Origin: Prevotella sp.
Lineage (GTDB): Bacteria; Bacteroidota; Bacteroidia; Bacteroidales; Bacteroidaceae
Direction: 5' to 3'
Assembly: GCA_017478085.1 (NCBI GenBank)
Contig: JAFVEE010000016.1
Coordinates: 1 to 64,000, forward strand
DNA: 64,000 nucleotides
Every line of letters begins with the position of its first letter. The first letter of the stretch is position 1. The position numbers and the translations under genes are program-made. This document shows positions 53,347 through 62,360 of this stretch, piece after piece. The notes below the pieces were generated by a model. The model made no database searches. It saw nothing but the letters and a program-made list of their open reading frames with translations, and was not told the DNA's origin.

Positions 53347-55395
53347 ATGAAGAACAAAATAGCCCAGAGACTCTTGATAGGATTATCATTTGTCATTTGT
53401 TATTTATCAATTAGCGCAGCGCTGACCTCTTGCAGCGACGAGCCCGACGAGTCGAACTTCTACACCTTCAAGGGGCAGATGATGAGCGAGTACCTGAAAG
53501 GGCACGAAGAGTTCAGTCAGTTCACCGCCCTGGTAGAGCGCGTGGGCATGATGAAGCTGCTGGCCACCTACGGTGCCTACACCTGCTTCCCGCCCACCAA
53601 CGAGGCCATCGGCGCCTACCTGTCGAAGCGCGGCCTGTCGTCGATCAACGACCTCACGCTCGAAGACTGCGACACGCTGGTGCGCACCCATCTGGTTGAT
53701 AATATGTACTCTACCGCCGATATGGACGACGGCGTGCTCTCCACGGCCAACATGAACCGCCGCTACATTGAGGTGAGCCATGGCATGGACGATGCTGGCA
53801 ATGCCGTGGTGTTCCTCAACGGCACCTCCCACATCATCTATGCCCTGCAAGACGACTCCGTGGAGAACGGCATCATGCAGCCCATCACCGAGGTGCTGGA
53901 GAGCAGCAACCGCATGATTACCGACGTGATGAAGCAGAACCCCAACATCAGCCTCTTCTCCGAAGCCTTCGAGATGACCGGCCTGCGCGACTCGCTCTAT
54001 CAGTACAAGGATGCCACCTGGGATCCTAAGGAGTGGCTGCGCATCAAGTATATCTCTCACGTCAACAAGGAGACGGCCACCGTGCCCGACGAGAAGCGCA
54101 CGGGCTTCACCGTCTTCGTGCCCACCGACTCGGTGCTGCGCCAGCGCTACGGCATCACCACCGTCGAAGGACTCTACCAGAAGGCCTGTCAGATCTACGA
54201 CCCCATCTACCCCAACGATGTGAACACCGACTATCACGACTTTGCCCACATCAAGGACCAGCGCAACCCGCTCTACCGCCTGCTGGCCTACCACGTGCTG
54301 ACCCGCGACGTGAAGGGCTGGAACTACCTGACGCCCTACAAGGACGTGGGCATCCTGACCACGGTGATGAACCCCGTTGACTGGTACGAGACCATGCTGC
54401 CCCACACGATGATGAAGTTCGAGCGCCTCACCGTGCGCAAGTGGGCCGGCGGCAGCACCGTGGGCCAGCGCTACATCAACCGTCGCTATGACGATGACTT
54501 CCAAGTGTACGGCACGATGATACGCCCCACGGTCGAGACCGAGTATAAGCAGGATGCCCTGAACGGTCGCTATTTCTATGTTGACGATTTGCTGGCCTTC
54601 GACGAGACCACCCGCGACATCGTGCTCAACGACCGCATACGTATGGACTTCTCTACCATCTTCCCCGAGCTGATGACCAACGACATTCGCCTGAACGAGC
54701 GCAATGGCGGCATGAAGCAGCAGGATCCCGAGTACGACGAGACGGGCAAGTATGGCCGCAACTATTACTTCCCCCACGGCTACCTGAAGGATGTGACCAT
54801 CAACGAGGGCTGTACGCTCGTCTACCGCCGTCCGCACGACTGGTACGACAGCTACGAGGGCGACGAGATGAACCTCTTCGGCGACTTCGACTTCACCTTC
54901 CGCCTGCCGCCCGTGCCCTACGAGGGCGACTGGCAGATACGCATCGGCTTTGCCGCCGAGCCTACCCGTGGCGTGGCCCAGATCTACTACGACGACAAGC
55001 CCCAGGGCATACCCCTCGATATGACCAAGCAGCTGAACGATGCCTCGATACTGGGTGCCGACTGGAAGGCCGACTACAACTCGATGTCGCTCATCGACCT
55101 GGCCACCGACCAGAAGGTGCTCAAGAACAAGGGCTACTACCGGGGTGCTGCCGGTGGCTACCACTACTCCAGCCAGGGCGGCACCAACCAGGCCATCTTC
55201 GCCACCCAGCCCCACACCATACGCCTGGTGGTGTGCACCACTCACATCAACCCCAACGAAGACCACTTCCTGCGCATTCGCTGCGTGTCGACCAAGCAGG
55301 GCAACGACAATGAGTTCATGCTCGACTACCTGGAGCTGGTGCCCAAGAGCGTCTATGGCGTGACCGACGAAGGACAGATGGAGAGCATGCTGTAG
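53347..55395 (+). CDS. fasciclin-type lipoprotein
   Basis: The 682-residue lipoprotein starts at MKNKIAQRLL (an in-frame TTG at 53338 is less likely), 12 bp after the SusD stop. Lipobox Cys29 is in AALTSC. FAS1-like repeats are seen at TCFPPTNEAIGAYLS, TVFVPTDSVLRQRYG and the segment around LLAYHVLTRDVKG. The C-terminal part (about 520-680; DWQIRIGFAAEPTRGVAQIYYDDKPQG) is a beta-sandwich that could bind carbohydrate. It is probably a surface partner of the first SusC/SusD pair. The signal core (LSFVICYLSI) is repeat-encoded. Confidence 0.85.
   Translation: MKNKIAQRLLIGLSFVICYLSISAALTSCSDEPDESNFYTFKGQMMSEYLKGHEEFSQFTALVERVGMMKLLATYGAYTCFPPTNEAIGAYLSKRGLSSINDLTLEDCDTLVRTHLVDNMYSTADMDDGVLSTANMNRRYIEVSHGMDDAGNAVVFLNGTSHIIYALQDDSVENGIMQPITEVLESSNRMITDVMKQNPNISLFSEAFEMTGLRDSLYQYKDATWDPKEWLRIKYISHVNKETATVPDEKRTGFTVFVPTDSVLRQRYGITTVEGLYQKACQIYDPIYPNDVNTDYHDFAHIKDQRNPLYRLLAYHVLTRDVKGWNYLTPYKDVGILTTVMNPVDWYETMLPHTMMKFERLTVRKWAGGSTVGQRYINRRYDDDFQVYGTMIRPTVETEYKQDALNGRYFYVDDLLAFDETTRDIVLNDRIRMDFSTIFPELMTNDIRLNERNGGMKQQDPEYDETGKYGRNYYFPHGYLKDVTINEGCTLVYRRPHDWYDSYEGDEMNLFGDFDFTFRLPPVPYEGDWQIRIGFAAEPTRGVAQIYYDDKPQGIPLDMTKQLNDASILGADWKADYNSMSLIDLATDQKVLKNKGYYRGAAGGYHYSSQGGTNQAIFATQPHTIRLVVCTTHINPNEDHFLRIRCVSTKQGNDNEFMLDYLELVPKSVYGVTDEGQMESML
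53381..53416 (+). repeat. repeat-built signal peptide core
   Basis: ATCATTTGTCATTTGTTATT-type tandem words encode LSFVICYLSIS before the lipobox. Same family as 9432-9465 and 45501-45542. Confidence 0.72.
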
Positions 55396-55457
55396 AAATT
55401 GAGAGAATGAGAAATTGAGAGAATGAGAAATTGAGAGAATGAGATAATGAGAAATTG
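55395..55457 (+). repeat. 16-bp tandem repeat between fasciclin genes
   Basis: Three near-perfect copies of GAAATTGAGAGAATGA (55395-55442) and a partial fourth fill almost the whole gap between the two lipoprotein genes. Confidence 0.9.
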
Positions 55458-55463
55458 TGAATT

Positions 55464-57146
55464 ATGATGAGAACCAGAATAATCAGCAGACAGTGGATGG
55501 CGGCACTATTCACTATTCACTGTTCACTATTCATTAGCGCGATGCTGGCATCGTGCGCCGACGACTGGAACGACCACTACGATGCCACGACCACCAGCAG
55601 CGGAACGCTCTGGCAGGCCATCTCCTCGCAGCAGGAGCTGAGCCGCTTTGCCAGCGTGGTCAAGGCTTGCGGCTACGACATCGTGCTCGATGGCAGCCAG
55701 ACCTTCTCGGTCTTCGCCCCCACCAACGAGGCACTGTCGCAGGCCGAGGCCGACAGCCTCATCGCCGAGTTCCAGCGCCAGCAGGCCGCCGGCATCCGCA
55801 GCGACAACAACACCGTGGTGCGCCAGTTCCTGCAGAACCACATCGCCCTCTACAAGCACCCCGTATCGTCGCTCACCAACGACTCTATCGCCATGATGAA
55901 CAGCAAGTACGAGGTGCTCACGGGCCAGCTCATAGGCAACCGCCAGCTCAGAAGCAGCAACGCCCTCTACAACAACGGACTGCTGTTCACCATCGACCGC
56001 AAGCTCGACTACTTCCCCAATGTGTTCGAGTACCTGGGCCACGACCACGAGCTCGACAGCGTCTATCAGTTCTTCAACCGCTACAGCGTCTACCAGTTCA
56101 ACGATGCCAAGAGCGTGCCGGGCGAGATCATCGACGGTCTGACCCACTACCTCGACTCGGTATCTGAATTCTACAACGTGCTGTTCGAAGAGTACGGCCT
56201 CATCAATTCTGAGGACAGCACCTACTGGCTCATCGCCCCCACCAATAGCGAGTGGAACCGGTTGGTAGCCCAGTACGAGCCTTACTTCAACTATCCCAAC
56301 AACGTGGCCAAGCGCGACTCGCTCGTCTACACCAACACCCGTATGGCCATCATGGGCGGTACGTTCTTCAGCCGCACGCTCAACCCCGACGTAGCCTTCG
56401 CCGACTCTGCCGTGAGCACTATGGCGCCCTCGGCCCTGGTGCGCAGCCTGCTGAACAGCGACTACGCCTACTACACCTATTATAAGCCCTTTGCCGAGGG
56501 CGGCGTGTTCTACGGCACCGACGACATTGTGTGCAGCAATGGCCACGTGCGCAAGGCCAGCCACTTCAATGTATCGATGTACGACACCTTCCTGCAGACG
56601 GTGAAGGTCGAGGCCGAGAGCATACAGGCGCAAGACACCATCATCGATGCCGTCGACCCGCTTATTGTGCGCGAGGTCACGTCAGACAATCCCTTCTATG
56701 GCAAGGTGTCGGGCAACACCTTCGTCGAGGTGGCCCCCGACCCTGCCACGGCCCAGGTCACGGTGAGCTATAAGATCAACGGGCTGCTCTCAGAGGTACC
56801 CTACGACATCTACGCCGTCTTCGCGCCGGCCACGGCCTACGACCCGATGGCCACCGACGAGGCTTCGAAGCCCAACATCGTGCGCTCTATCCTGACCTAC
56901 AAAGACCAGAACGGCCGCGATGCCCAGCGGCGCTTCAACCAGAACAAGAGGAACGACCCTGCCGTGGTCGATACCGTTCAGCTGGCCTCGGGCGTCACCT
57001 TCCCCACCTGCTCCTACGGGCTGAGCGAGGCCCAGGTGAAGCTGCGCATCATGTCAGTGGTGAGCAGCAGCCAGACGGCCACCAACTCGCTCACCCTGCG
57101 TCTGGACTGCATCATCGTAAAACCCTCTAACACCGATAAGAAATGA
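55464..57146 (+). CDS. fasciclin-type lipoprotein
   Basis: The 560-residue lipoprotein (or 559 from the ATG at 55467) has lipobox Cys31 (AMLASC). Two FAS1-like units are marked by TFSVFAPTNEALSQ and YWLIAPTNSEWNRLV. A beta-rich C-terminal domain (about 380-555; VEAESIQAQ, FVEVAPDPATAQVTVSYKI) may bind a ligand. The stop overlaps the next SusC start by 4 bp (ATGA), so it is coupled to the second SusC/SusD pair as the earlier fasciclin genes are to the first. The signal peptide resembles that of the SusC at 48121 (MRTRI, WM, LFTIHCSLF), encoded by a TTCACTA repeat. Confidence 0.85.
   Translation: MMRTRIISRQWMAALFTIHCSLFISAMLASCADDWNDHYDATTTSSGTLWQAISSQQELSRFASVVKACGYDIVLDGSQTFSVFAPTNEALSQAEADSLIAEFQRQQAAGIRSDNNTVVRQFLQNHIALYKHPVSSLTNDSIAMMNSKYEVLTGQLIGNRQLRSSNALYNNGLLFTIDRKLDYFPNVFEYLGHDHELDSVYQFFNRYSVYQFNDAKSVPGEIIDGLTHYLDSVSEFYNVLFEEYGLINSEDSTYWLIAPTNSEWNRLVAQYEPYFNYPNNVAKRDSLVYTNTRMAIMGGTFFSRTLNPDVAFADSAVSTMAPSALVRSLLNSDYAYYTYYKPFAEGGVFYGTDDIVCSNGHVRKASHFNVSMYDTFLQTVKVEAESIQAQDTIIDAVDPLIVREVTSDNPFYGKVSGNTFVEVAPDPATAQVTVSYKINGLLSEVPYDIYAVFAPATAYDPMATDEASKPNIVRSILTYKDQNGRDAQRRFNQNKRNDPAVVDTVQLASGVTFPTCSYGLSEAQVKLRIMSVVSSSQTATNSLTLRLDCIIVKPSNTDKK
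55505..55540 (+). repeat. repeat-built signal peptide core (TTCACTA type)
   Basis: ACTATTCACTATTCACTGTT-type tandem words followed by CATTAGCGC encode LFTIHCSLFIS. They are almost the same words as in the SusC gene at 48177-48211. Confidence 0.75.
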
Positions 57147-60100
57147 ACAGACATATCATCACCGCGCTCTCCTCACTACTCCTGTTTGGCTCTGTCACGG
57201 CTGCCCCCACGCTTCGCACCGTCAAGGGCCGCGTGCTCGATGCCACCACCCGCACACCGCTGTCGGGCGTACTGGTGCGTGTGGCCGAGGTCGAGGGCTA
57301 CAGCGTGCTGACCGCCGACGATGGCACCTACGAGCTGAAGGCTCCCACCTTTGCCACCTCGCTGGCCATCAGTGCCCCCGACTGCAACCTGACGAAGATT
57401 GGCCTCAGCCGCGACGAGTTGCAGCGCGACGCCCTGATCTATCCCGGCACGTTCAGCGCCGACTACCGGCCCACTACCAATGTGACGGCCACCGAGCAGG
57501 CTGCCGACTTCCGCTTCTCGCCCGCCATCACCATCGAGGACGAGATTCAGAACCGCCTGGGGGCCGACGTGCGTACCACTGCCCGCAGCGGTATGCCTGG
57601 CATAGGCAGCGTGATGTTTATGGGCGGACTGAACTCGCTCAATGCCAATGCCCAGCCGCTCATTGTCGTCGACGGCGTGATCTTCGACCAGCAGTTTGGC
57701 CGCACTACGCTCCACGACGGTTTCTACAACGACATCCTGAGCAACATCAGTCCCACCGACATTGAGAGCATCGAGGTGCTCCGCAATGGCACGGCCCTCT
57801 ATGGAGCCAAGGGCGCGGGGGGCGTCATCCTTGTGAACACCCGCCGCAACCACTCTATGGCCACCCGCATCACGGCCAGCATCTCGGGCGGCGTGACGCT
57901 CGAGCCCACCTACCTCGACGTGATGGATGCCTCGCAGTATCGCAGCTATGCCAGCGACCTGCTCATGACTACCAAGGCCACCATCAAGGACTTCAAGTTC
58001 CTCAACGAGAACCCCTCCTATTATTACTACCAGCAGTACCACAACCAGACCGACTGGAAGGAGCAGGTCTACCACACGGCCTTCACGCAGAACTACAGCA
58101 TCAACGTGGAGGGTGGCGACGATGTGGCCGACTACAACCTGTCATTAGGCTATGTGAACGCCAAGAGCACGCTGCGCTACAACGATATGGACCGCATCAA
58201 CATTCGCTTCAACAGCGACATACGTCTCACGCAGAAGTTCGGCATTCGCTTCGATGCCTCGTTTGCCAACCAGACGCGCAACCTGCGCAACGACGGCGCA
58301 CCGGCCAACTACACCGAGGGCACGCCTACCTCTACTGCCTTCCTGGCCTACGCCAAGAGCCCCATGCTCAGCCCCTACACCTTTGCGGGCGGCATCATCT
58401 CGGGCAGCTCGATCGATGTGACCGACGAGAGCTACCTCGACGAGGCCCTGGCCGACTATAGCAACTACAACTACAAGCTGGCCAACCCGCTGGCTGTCAA
58501 CGAGTATGGCGATGCCGAAAACAAGAACCGCTTCGAGAACTCGATGATCAACCTCAGCGTGCGCCCCCGCTACCAGTTCAACAAGCACTTGGGCCTGCAA
58601 GAGCACTTCAGCTATAACCTGGTGAACACCAACGAGAAGTTCTACATACCCCTGAACGGCGTGCCCGACTACTACGTGGCCAGCGTCAACGACCAGGTGC
58701 ACAACGAGGTGCGCTCCATGGCCGCCAAGCAGAACTCGGTGATGAGCGACACCCGTCTGGACTATCAGAAGCGCTTCGGTGCCCACGACCTGCGGGTGTT
58801 TGGCGGCATGCGCGTGAACTGGGAGACCTATACGCTCAGCTCGCAGCTGGGCTACAACACCAGCAGCGACAAGATGCCCTCCATCAGCTCCAGCCTCGAC
58901 CACTCGCAGACCTCTGGCAACAGCGACAGCTGGCGCTCCATAGCCTGGTATGCACAGGTGGGCTACAACTACCTGCAGCGCTATTACGTGCAGGCCAATC
59001 TCACGGCCGAGAGCTCGTCGCGCTTCGGTCGCGATGCCAAGGGCGGGCTGAAGCTCTTCAGCGTGCCCTGGGGCATCTTCCCCGGTGTGCAGGCCGCATG
59101 GGTGGTGAGCAACGAGCCGTGGTTTGCTGGCGTGCCGGCCATCGACTATCTGCGCCTGTCGGCGGGCTACGACGTGAGCGGCAACGACGACATTGACTAC
59201 CACGCCGCCCGCAGCTACTTCAGCTCCTCCAATTTCCTGGAAGATGTGTCGGCCCTGTCGTTCGAGAACATCGGCAACACCGAGCTGCAGTGGGAGACAA
59301 CCCGCCGACTGAACGCCGGTCTGGAGGCCAACCTCCTGGGCAACCGCCTGAACCTGCGGCTGAACTACTTCCGCAGCACCACCAGCAACCTGCTCATGTA
59401 CCAGTCGCTGCGCTACGTCACTGGTCTGGAGCGCAATTGGACCAACGGCGGCAAGCTGCGCAACGAGGGCTTCGACGTGAAGGCCGTGGCCAAGGTGCTG
59501 GCACTGAAGGACTTCCAGTGGGAGGTGGGAGTCTCCGTGGGCCACTATAAGAACAAGATTACCGAGCTGGCCAACGGTCAGCAGCGGCTCGAACCCGTCA
59601 CCGTCTATGGGGCCAGCATCCTCACCGAGGTGGGCCAGGCGGCCAACCTGTTCTACGGCTTCAAGACGCTGGGCGTGTTCCCGACCTCTGAAGAGGCCGC
59701 TGCCGCCAACCTGCGCATAGTAGGCGAGAACGGCGAGAGCACATACGCCTTCGGTGCCGGCGACGTGCACTTCTACGACCGCGATGGCGATGGCATCATC
59801 AGCGACGGCAGTGATGGCCTGGCCGATGACCGCGTGGTCATAGGCGACCCCAACCCCGACATCTACGGCAACATCTTCACTTCGCTCAACTACAAGCGGT
59901 TCCGCCTCGACGTCAACCTGAACTACTCGCTGGGCAACGATGTTTACAACTATATGCGCCAGCAGTTGGAGAGCGGCAGCCGCTTTATGAACCAGACCAC
60001 GGCCATGACGCGCCGCTGGCAGACCGAGGGTCAGCTCACCGACGTGCCCCGCGCCACCTTCCAGGACGTGATGGGCAACAGCCGCTTCAGCGACCGCTGG

Positions 60101-60343
60101 ATAGAGGATGGCTCGTACCTGAAGCTGAAGACCGTCACCCTGAGCTACACGCTGCCTATGCACACGGCCTTCCTGCAGGGCTTCCAGTTCTGGATTCAGG
60201 CCAACAACCTGCTCACCTTCTCGCGCTACCTGGGCAGCGATCCCGAGTTTGCCATGACCAGCAGCGTCATAGGCCAGGGCATCGACCTGGGCCGCCTGCC
60301 CCAGAGCCGCTCGTTCGTGGCGGGTGTAAAGATCAACCTATAG
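57143..60343 (+). CDS. SusC-type TonB-dependent transporter (second pair)
   Basis: The 1066-residue transporter has a signal peptide (SSLLLFGSVTAAP), a carboxypeptidase-regulatory-like domain (about 25-100; VKGRVLDATTRTPLSGVLVR), a plug (about 130-235; PLIVVDGVIFDQQFGRTTLH, ALYGAKGAGGVILVNTRR), and a barrel ending FVAGVKINL. It is shorter and quite different from the first SusC (48121), so it is not a recent duplicate and may take a different part of the same substrate. It overlaps the upstream fasciclin gene by 4 bp. The SusD partner starts 77 bp after its stop. Confidence 0.93.
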   Translation: MNRHIITALSSLLLFGSVTAAPTLRTVKGRVLDATTRTPLSGVLVRVAEVEGYSVLTADDGTYELKAPTFATSLAISAPDCNLTKIGLSRDELQRDALIYPGTFSADYRPTTNVTATEQAADFRFSPAITIEDEIQNRLGADVRTTARSGMPGIGSVMFMGGLNSLNANAQPLIVVDGVIFDQQFGRTTLHDGFYNDILSNISPTDIESIEVLRNGTALYGAKGAGGVILVNTRRNHSMATRITASISGGVTLEPTYLDVMDASQYRSYASDLLMTTKATIKDFKFLNENPSYYYYQQYHNQTDWKEQVYHTAFTQNYSINVEGGDDVADYNLSLGYVNAKSTLRYNDMDRINIRFNSDIRLTQKFGIRFDASFANQTRNLRNDGAPANYTEGTPTSTAFLAYAKSPMLSPYTFAGGIISGSSIDVTDESYLDEALADYSNYNYKLANPLAVNEYGDAENKNRFENSMINLSVRPRYQFNKHLGLQEHFSYNLVNTNEKFYIPLNGVPDYYVASVNDQVHNEVRSMAAKQNSVMSDTRLDYQKRFGAHDLRVFGGMRVNWETYTLSSQLGYNTSSDKMPSISSSLDHSQTSGNSDSWRSIAWYAQVGYNYLQRYYVQANLTAESSSRFGRDAKGGLKLFSVPWGIFPGVQAAWVVSNEPWFAGVPAIDYLRLSAGYDVSGNDDIDYHAARSYFSSSNFLEDVSALSFENIGNTELQWETTRRLNAGLEANLLGNRLNLRLNYFRSTTSNLLMYQSLRYVTGLERNWTNGGKLRNEGFDVKAVAKVLALKDFQWEVGVSVGHYKNKITELANGQQRLEPVTVYGASILTEVGQAANLFYGFKTLGVFPTSEEAAAANLRIVGENGESTYAFGAGDVHFYDRDGDGIISDGSDGLADDRVVIGDPNPDIYGNIFTSLNYKRFRLDVNLNYSLGNDVYNYMRQQLESGSRFMNQTTAMTRRWQTEGQLTDVPRATFQDVMGNSRFSDRWIEDGSYLKLKTVTLSYTLPMHTAFLQGFQFWIQANNLLTFSRYLGSDPEFAMTSSVIGQGIDLGRLPQSRSFVAGVKINL

Positions 60344-60344
60344 A

Positions 60345-60378
60345 CCCACCCCCGGCCCCTCCCCTTGATGGAGGGGAG
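60345..60378 (+). repeat. palindromic repeat before the second SusD, copy 1
   Basis: CCCACCCCCGGCCCCTCCCC followed by TTGATGGAGGGGAG lies 1 bp after the SusC stop. It mirrors the repeat at 60477-60514 and matches the arrangement at 51484/51614. Confidence 0.8.
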
Positions 60379-60420
60379 TAGTCAGAATTGCAAATAAAGA
60401 TTATAATAAGGACAATCATT

Positions 60421-62244
60421 ATGATACAAGAGTTGAAAGAGAAAATAGGAAGAACGTTCCGTTTTACCATCTATACACTCCTCCTCCTCATAGGGGGAGG
60501 TGGGGTAGGGGGCTGTCTGTCCTCCTGCTCCTCATTCCTCTACGACGATGAATCAGAACAGGTGATCTACGCCGACAAGAGCCACCTCGATGAAGATGCC
60601 GACACGCTCTGGTCTATGGCCGGCATTCTCGGCAAGATGCAGGCACTGGCCGACCGCACCATCCTGCTGGGCGAGTTGCGCGGCGACCTGGTCGAAGTAA
60701 CCACCTACGCCTCCTCCGACCTCCGCGCCATCGCCTCCTTCTCCACCGCCGCTGCCGTGCCCGCCGCCGTGCCCGCCGTTTCTCCGGCGGGTCTCACCAA
60801 GTACGACCAGCCCCGCGACTACTACGCCGTGATCAACAACTGCAACTACTTCCTGGCCAACGCCGACACCACCCTGCGCAACAACCGCAACGAGCGCATC
60901 TTCCAGAAGGAGTATGCCGCCGTGAAGGCCTTCCGCGCCTGGACCTATCTGCAGCTGGTGCTCAACTACGGACAGGTGCCCTTCATCACCCAGCCCGTGC
61001 TCAGCAAGGAAGAGTCCGAGCGCCAGTACCCCCTCTACGACCTGCAGCAGGTGTGCCAGTACTTCATCAGCGACATTTCCCCCTATGCCACCGTCGAGAC
61101 GCCGGGCTACCTGAACATTCGCAACACCGACTCGAAGCTGTTCTACTACCCCATCAACGTGCTGCTGGGCGACCTCTACCTGTGGTCGGGCCAGTACAAG
61201 GAGGCTGCCCAGAGCTACTACCGCTTCCTCAGCTCGCGCAATGGCACCAACACGGCCAGCCCGCTAACTACCAATGCCGTGCGCTTCAGCCAGAACGACT
61301 CACGCTGGATGTCGACCGTCGACTCCTGGTCGCTGCAAGCCTTTATGATGGAGGCGGCAGGCGGCGAGCTCATCACCATGATTCCTGGCGACTCCATTCC
61401 CAGCGAGGGCCAGTACAGCGAGCTGCGCGACCTCTTCAACACCAACGACAACAACGAGTATCGTGAGTCTATCACGCCCTCGCAGAGCCTCATCGCCCTG
61501 TCGCGCTCGCAGAAGTACTGCCACTACACCACGGGCGGCGAGTTCGTCTTTGCCCCCGATGCGCTGGAAGACAACCTCACGGGCGACCTGCGCCTGCATG
61601 CCGCCTATACGACTCGCGACAATGCCAACCTCTTCACCAACGGCAAGCGCGTCAGCCACTACGCTTCTATCAGCAAGTATCAGACGCGCAATGTCCACAT
61701 CCTGCGCCTGGCCACCGTCTATCTGCGCCTGGCCGAGGCGCTGAACCGCGCCGGCTACCCGCGCTTCGCCTTCCAGATACTGAAGAGCGGGGTTAACAAC
61801 AGCGTCATCGAGAGCGAGGTCATTCCCTACTATCCTGCCAGCGAGGCCGCCTGGCTGCGCACATTCGACTTCCCCAACACCAGCTACGTGCTCGAGACCA
61901 CGGCCGGGCTGGCTGCCGAGAACACCATGGGCCTGCACTCGCGCGGCAGTGGCTACACGGCACAGAATGCGGCCTACGTCTTCCCCGACGACCCCTCAAT
62001 CAGCGATTCGCTCGCCCGTCAGCAGTACCAGATGGAGCAGGTCGAGGATCTCATCATCGACGAGGAGGCCTTGGAGCTGGCCTTCGAGGGGCAGCGCTTC
62101 TACGACCTGATGCGCGTGGCCCTGCGCCGCAACCAGCCTGCCTACCTGGCCGATCGCGTGGCCCGGCGCAGCGGCACGCTGAACACCGCCCTGCAGCAGA
62201 AACTTATGGACCCCGCCAGCTGGTATCTGAAGCTGGAAGAATGA
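60421..62244 (+). CDS. SusD-type nutrient-binding lipoprotein (second pair)
   Basis: The 607-residue lipoprotein starts at MIQELKEKIG (60421). Lipobox Cys36 lies in GCLSSC. SusD features are KSHLDEDADTLWSMAGILGK, YAAVKAFRAWTYLQLVLNYG, and the C-terminal LELAFEGQRFYDLMRVALRR. The signal core (LLLLIGGGGVGGC) is encoded by a palindromic repeat, as in the other SusD. A GC-rich stretch encoding AAVPAAVPAVSPAG near residues 112-125 is low-complexity and may be a further small insertion. It caps the second SusC. Confidence 0.93.
   Translation: MIQELKEKIGRTFRFTIYTLLLLIGGGGVGGCLSSCSSFLYDDESEQVIYADKSHLDEDADTLWSMAGILGKMQALADRTILLGELRGDLVEVTTYASSDLRAIASFSTAAAVPAAVPAVSPAGLTKYDQPRDYYAVINNCNYFLANADTTLRNNRNERIFQKEYAAVKAFRAWTYLQLVLNYGQVPFITQPVLSKEESERQYPLYDLQQVCQYFISDISPYATVETPGYLNIRNTDSKLFYYPINVLLGDLYLWSGQYKEAAQSYYRFLSSRNGTNTASPLTTNAVRFSQNDSRWMSTVDSWSLQAFMMEAAGGELITMIPGDSIPSEGQYSELRDLFNTNDNNEYRESITPSQSLIALSRSQKYCHYTTGGEFVFAPDALEDNLTGDLRLHAAYTTRDNANLFTNGKRVSHYASISKYQTRNVHILRLATVYLRLAEALNRAGYPRFAFQILKSGVNNSVIESEVIPYYPASEAAWLRTFDFPNTSYVLETTAGLAAENTMGLHSRGSGYTAQNAAYVFPDDPSISDSLARQQYQMEQVEDLIIDEEALELAFEGQRFYDLMRVALRRNQPAYLADRVARRSGTLNTALQQKLMDPASWYLKLEE
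60477..60514 (+). repeat. palindromic repeat inside the second SusD signal peptide
   Basis: CTCCTCCTCCTCATAGGGGG followed by AGGTGGGGTAGGGGGCTG encodes LLLLIGGGGVGGC. It is an inverted relative of 60345-60378. Confidence 0.8.
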
Positions 62245-62255
62245 TGTAGCTTTTT

Positions 62256-62360
62256 CAATGGAGCCTCCGTTAGCTTGCAATGGAGGCTCCATAACCACAC
62301 AACGGGGCCTTCGTTGCAAGCTAACGGGGCCCTCGTAGCAACACAACGGAGCCTCCGTTG
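62256..62360 (+). repeat. 22-bp-period palindrome array, five units, inside an operon
   Basis: Units of 17 bp start at 62256, 62278, 62300, 62322 and 62344, exactly 22 bp apart, with linkers GCTTG, CCACA, CAAGC and CAACA. A typical unit is CAACGGAGCCTCCGTTG. It begins 11 bp after the SusD stop and ends CCGTTGCAAAA. The first and third linkers (GCTTG, CAAGC) are complementary. Confidence 0.92.
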
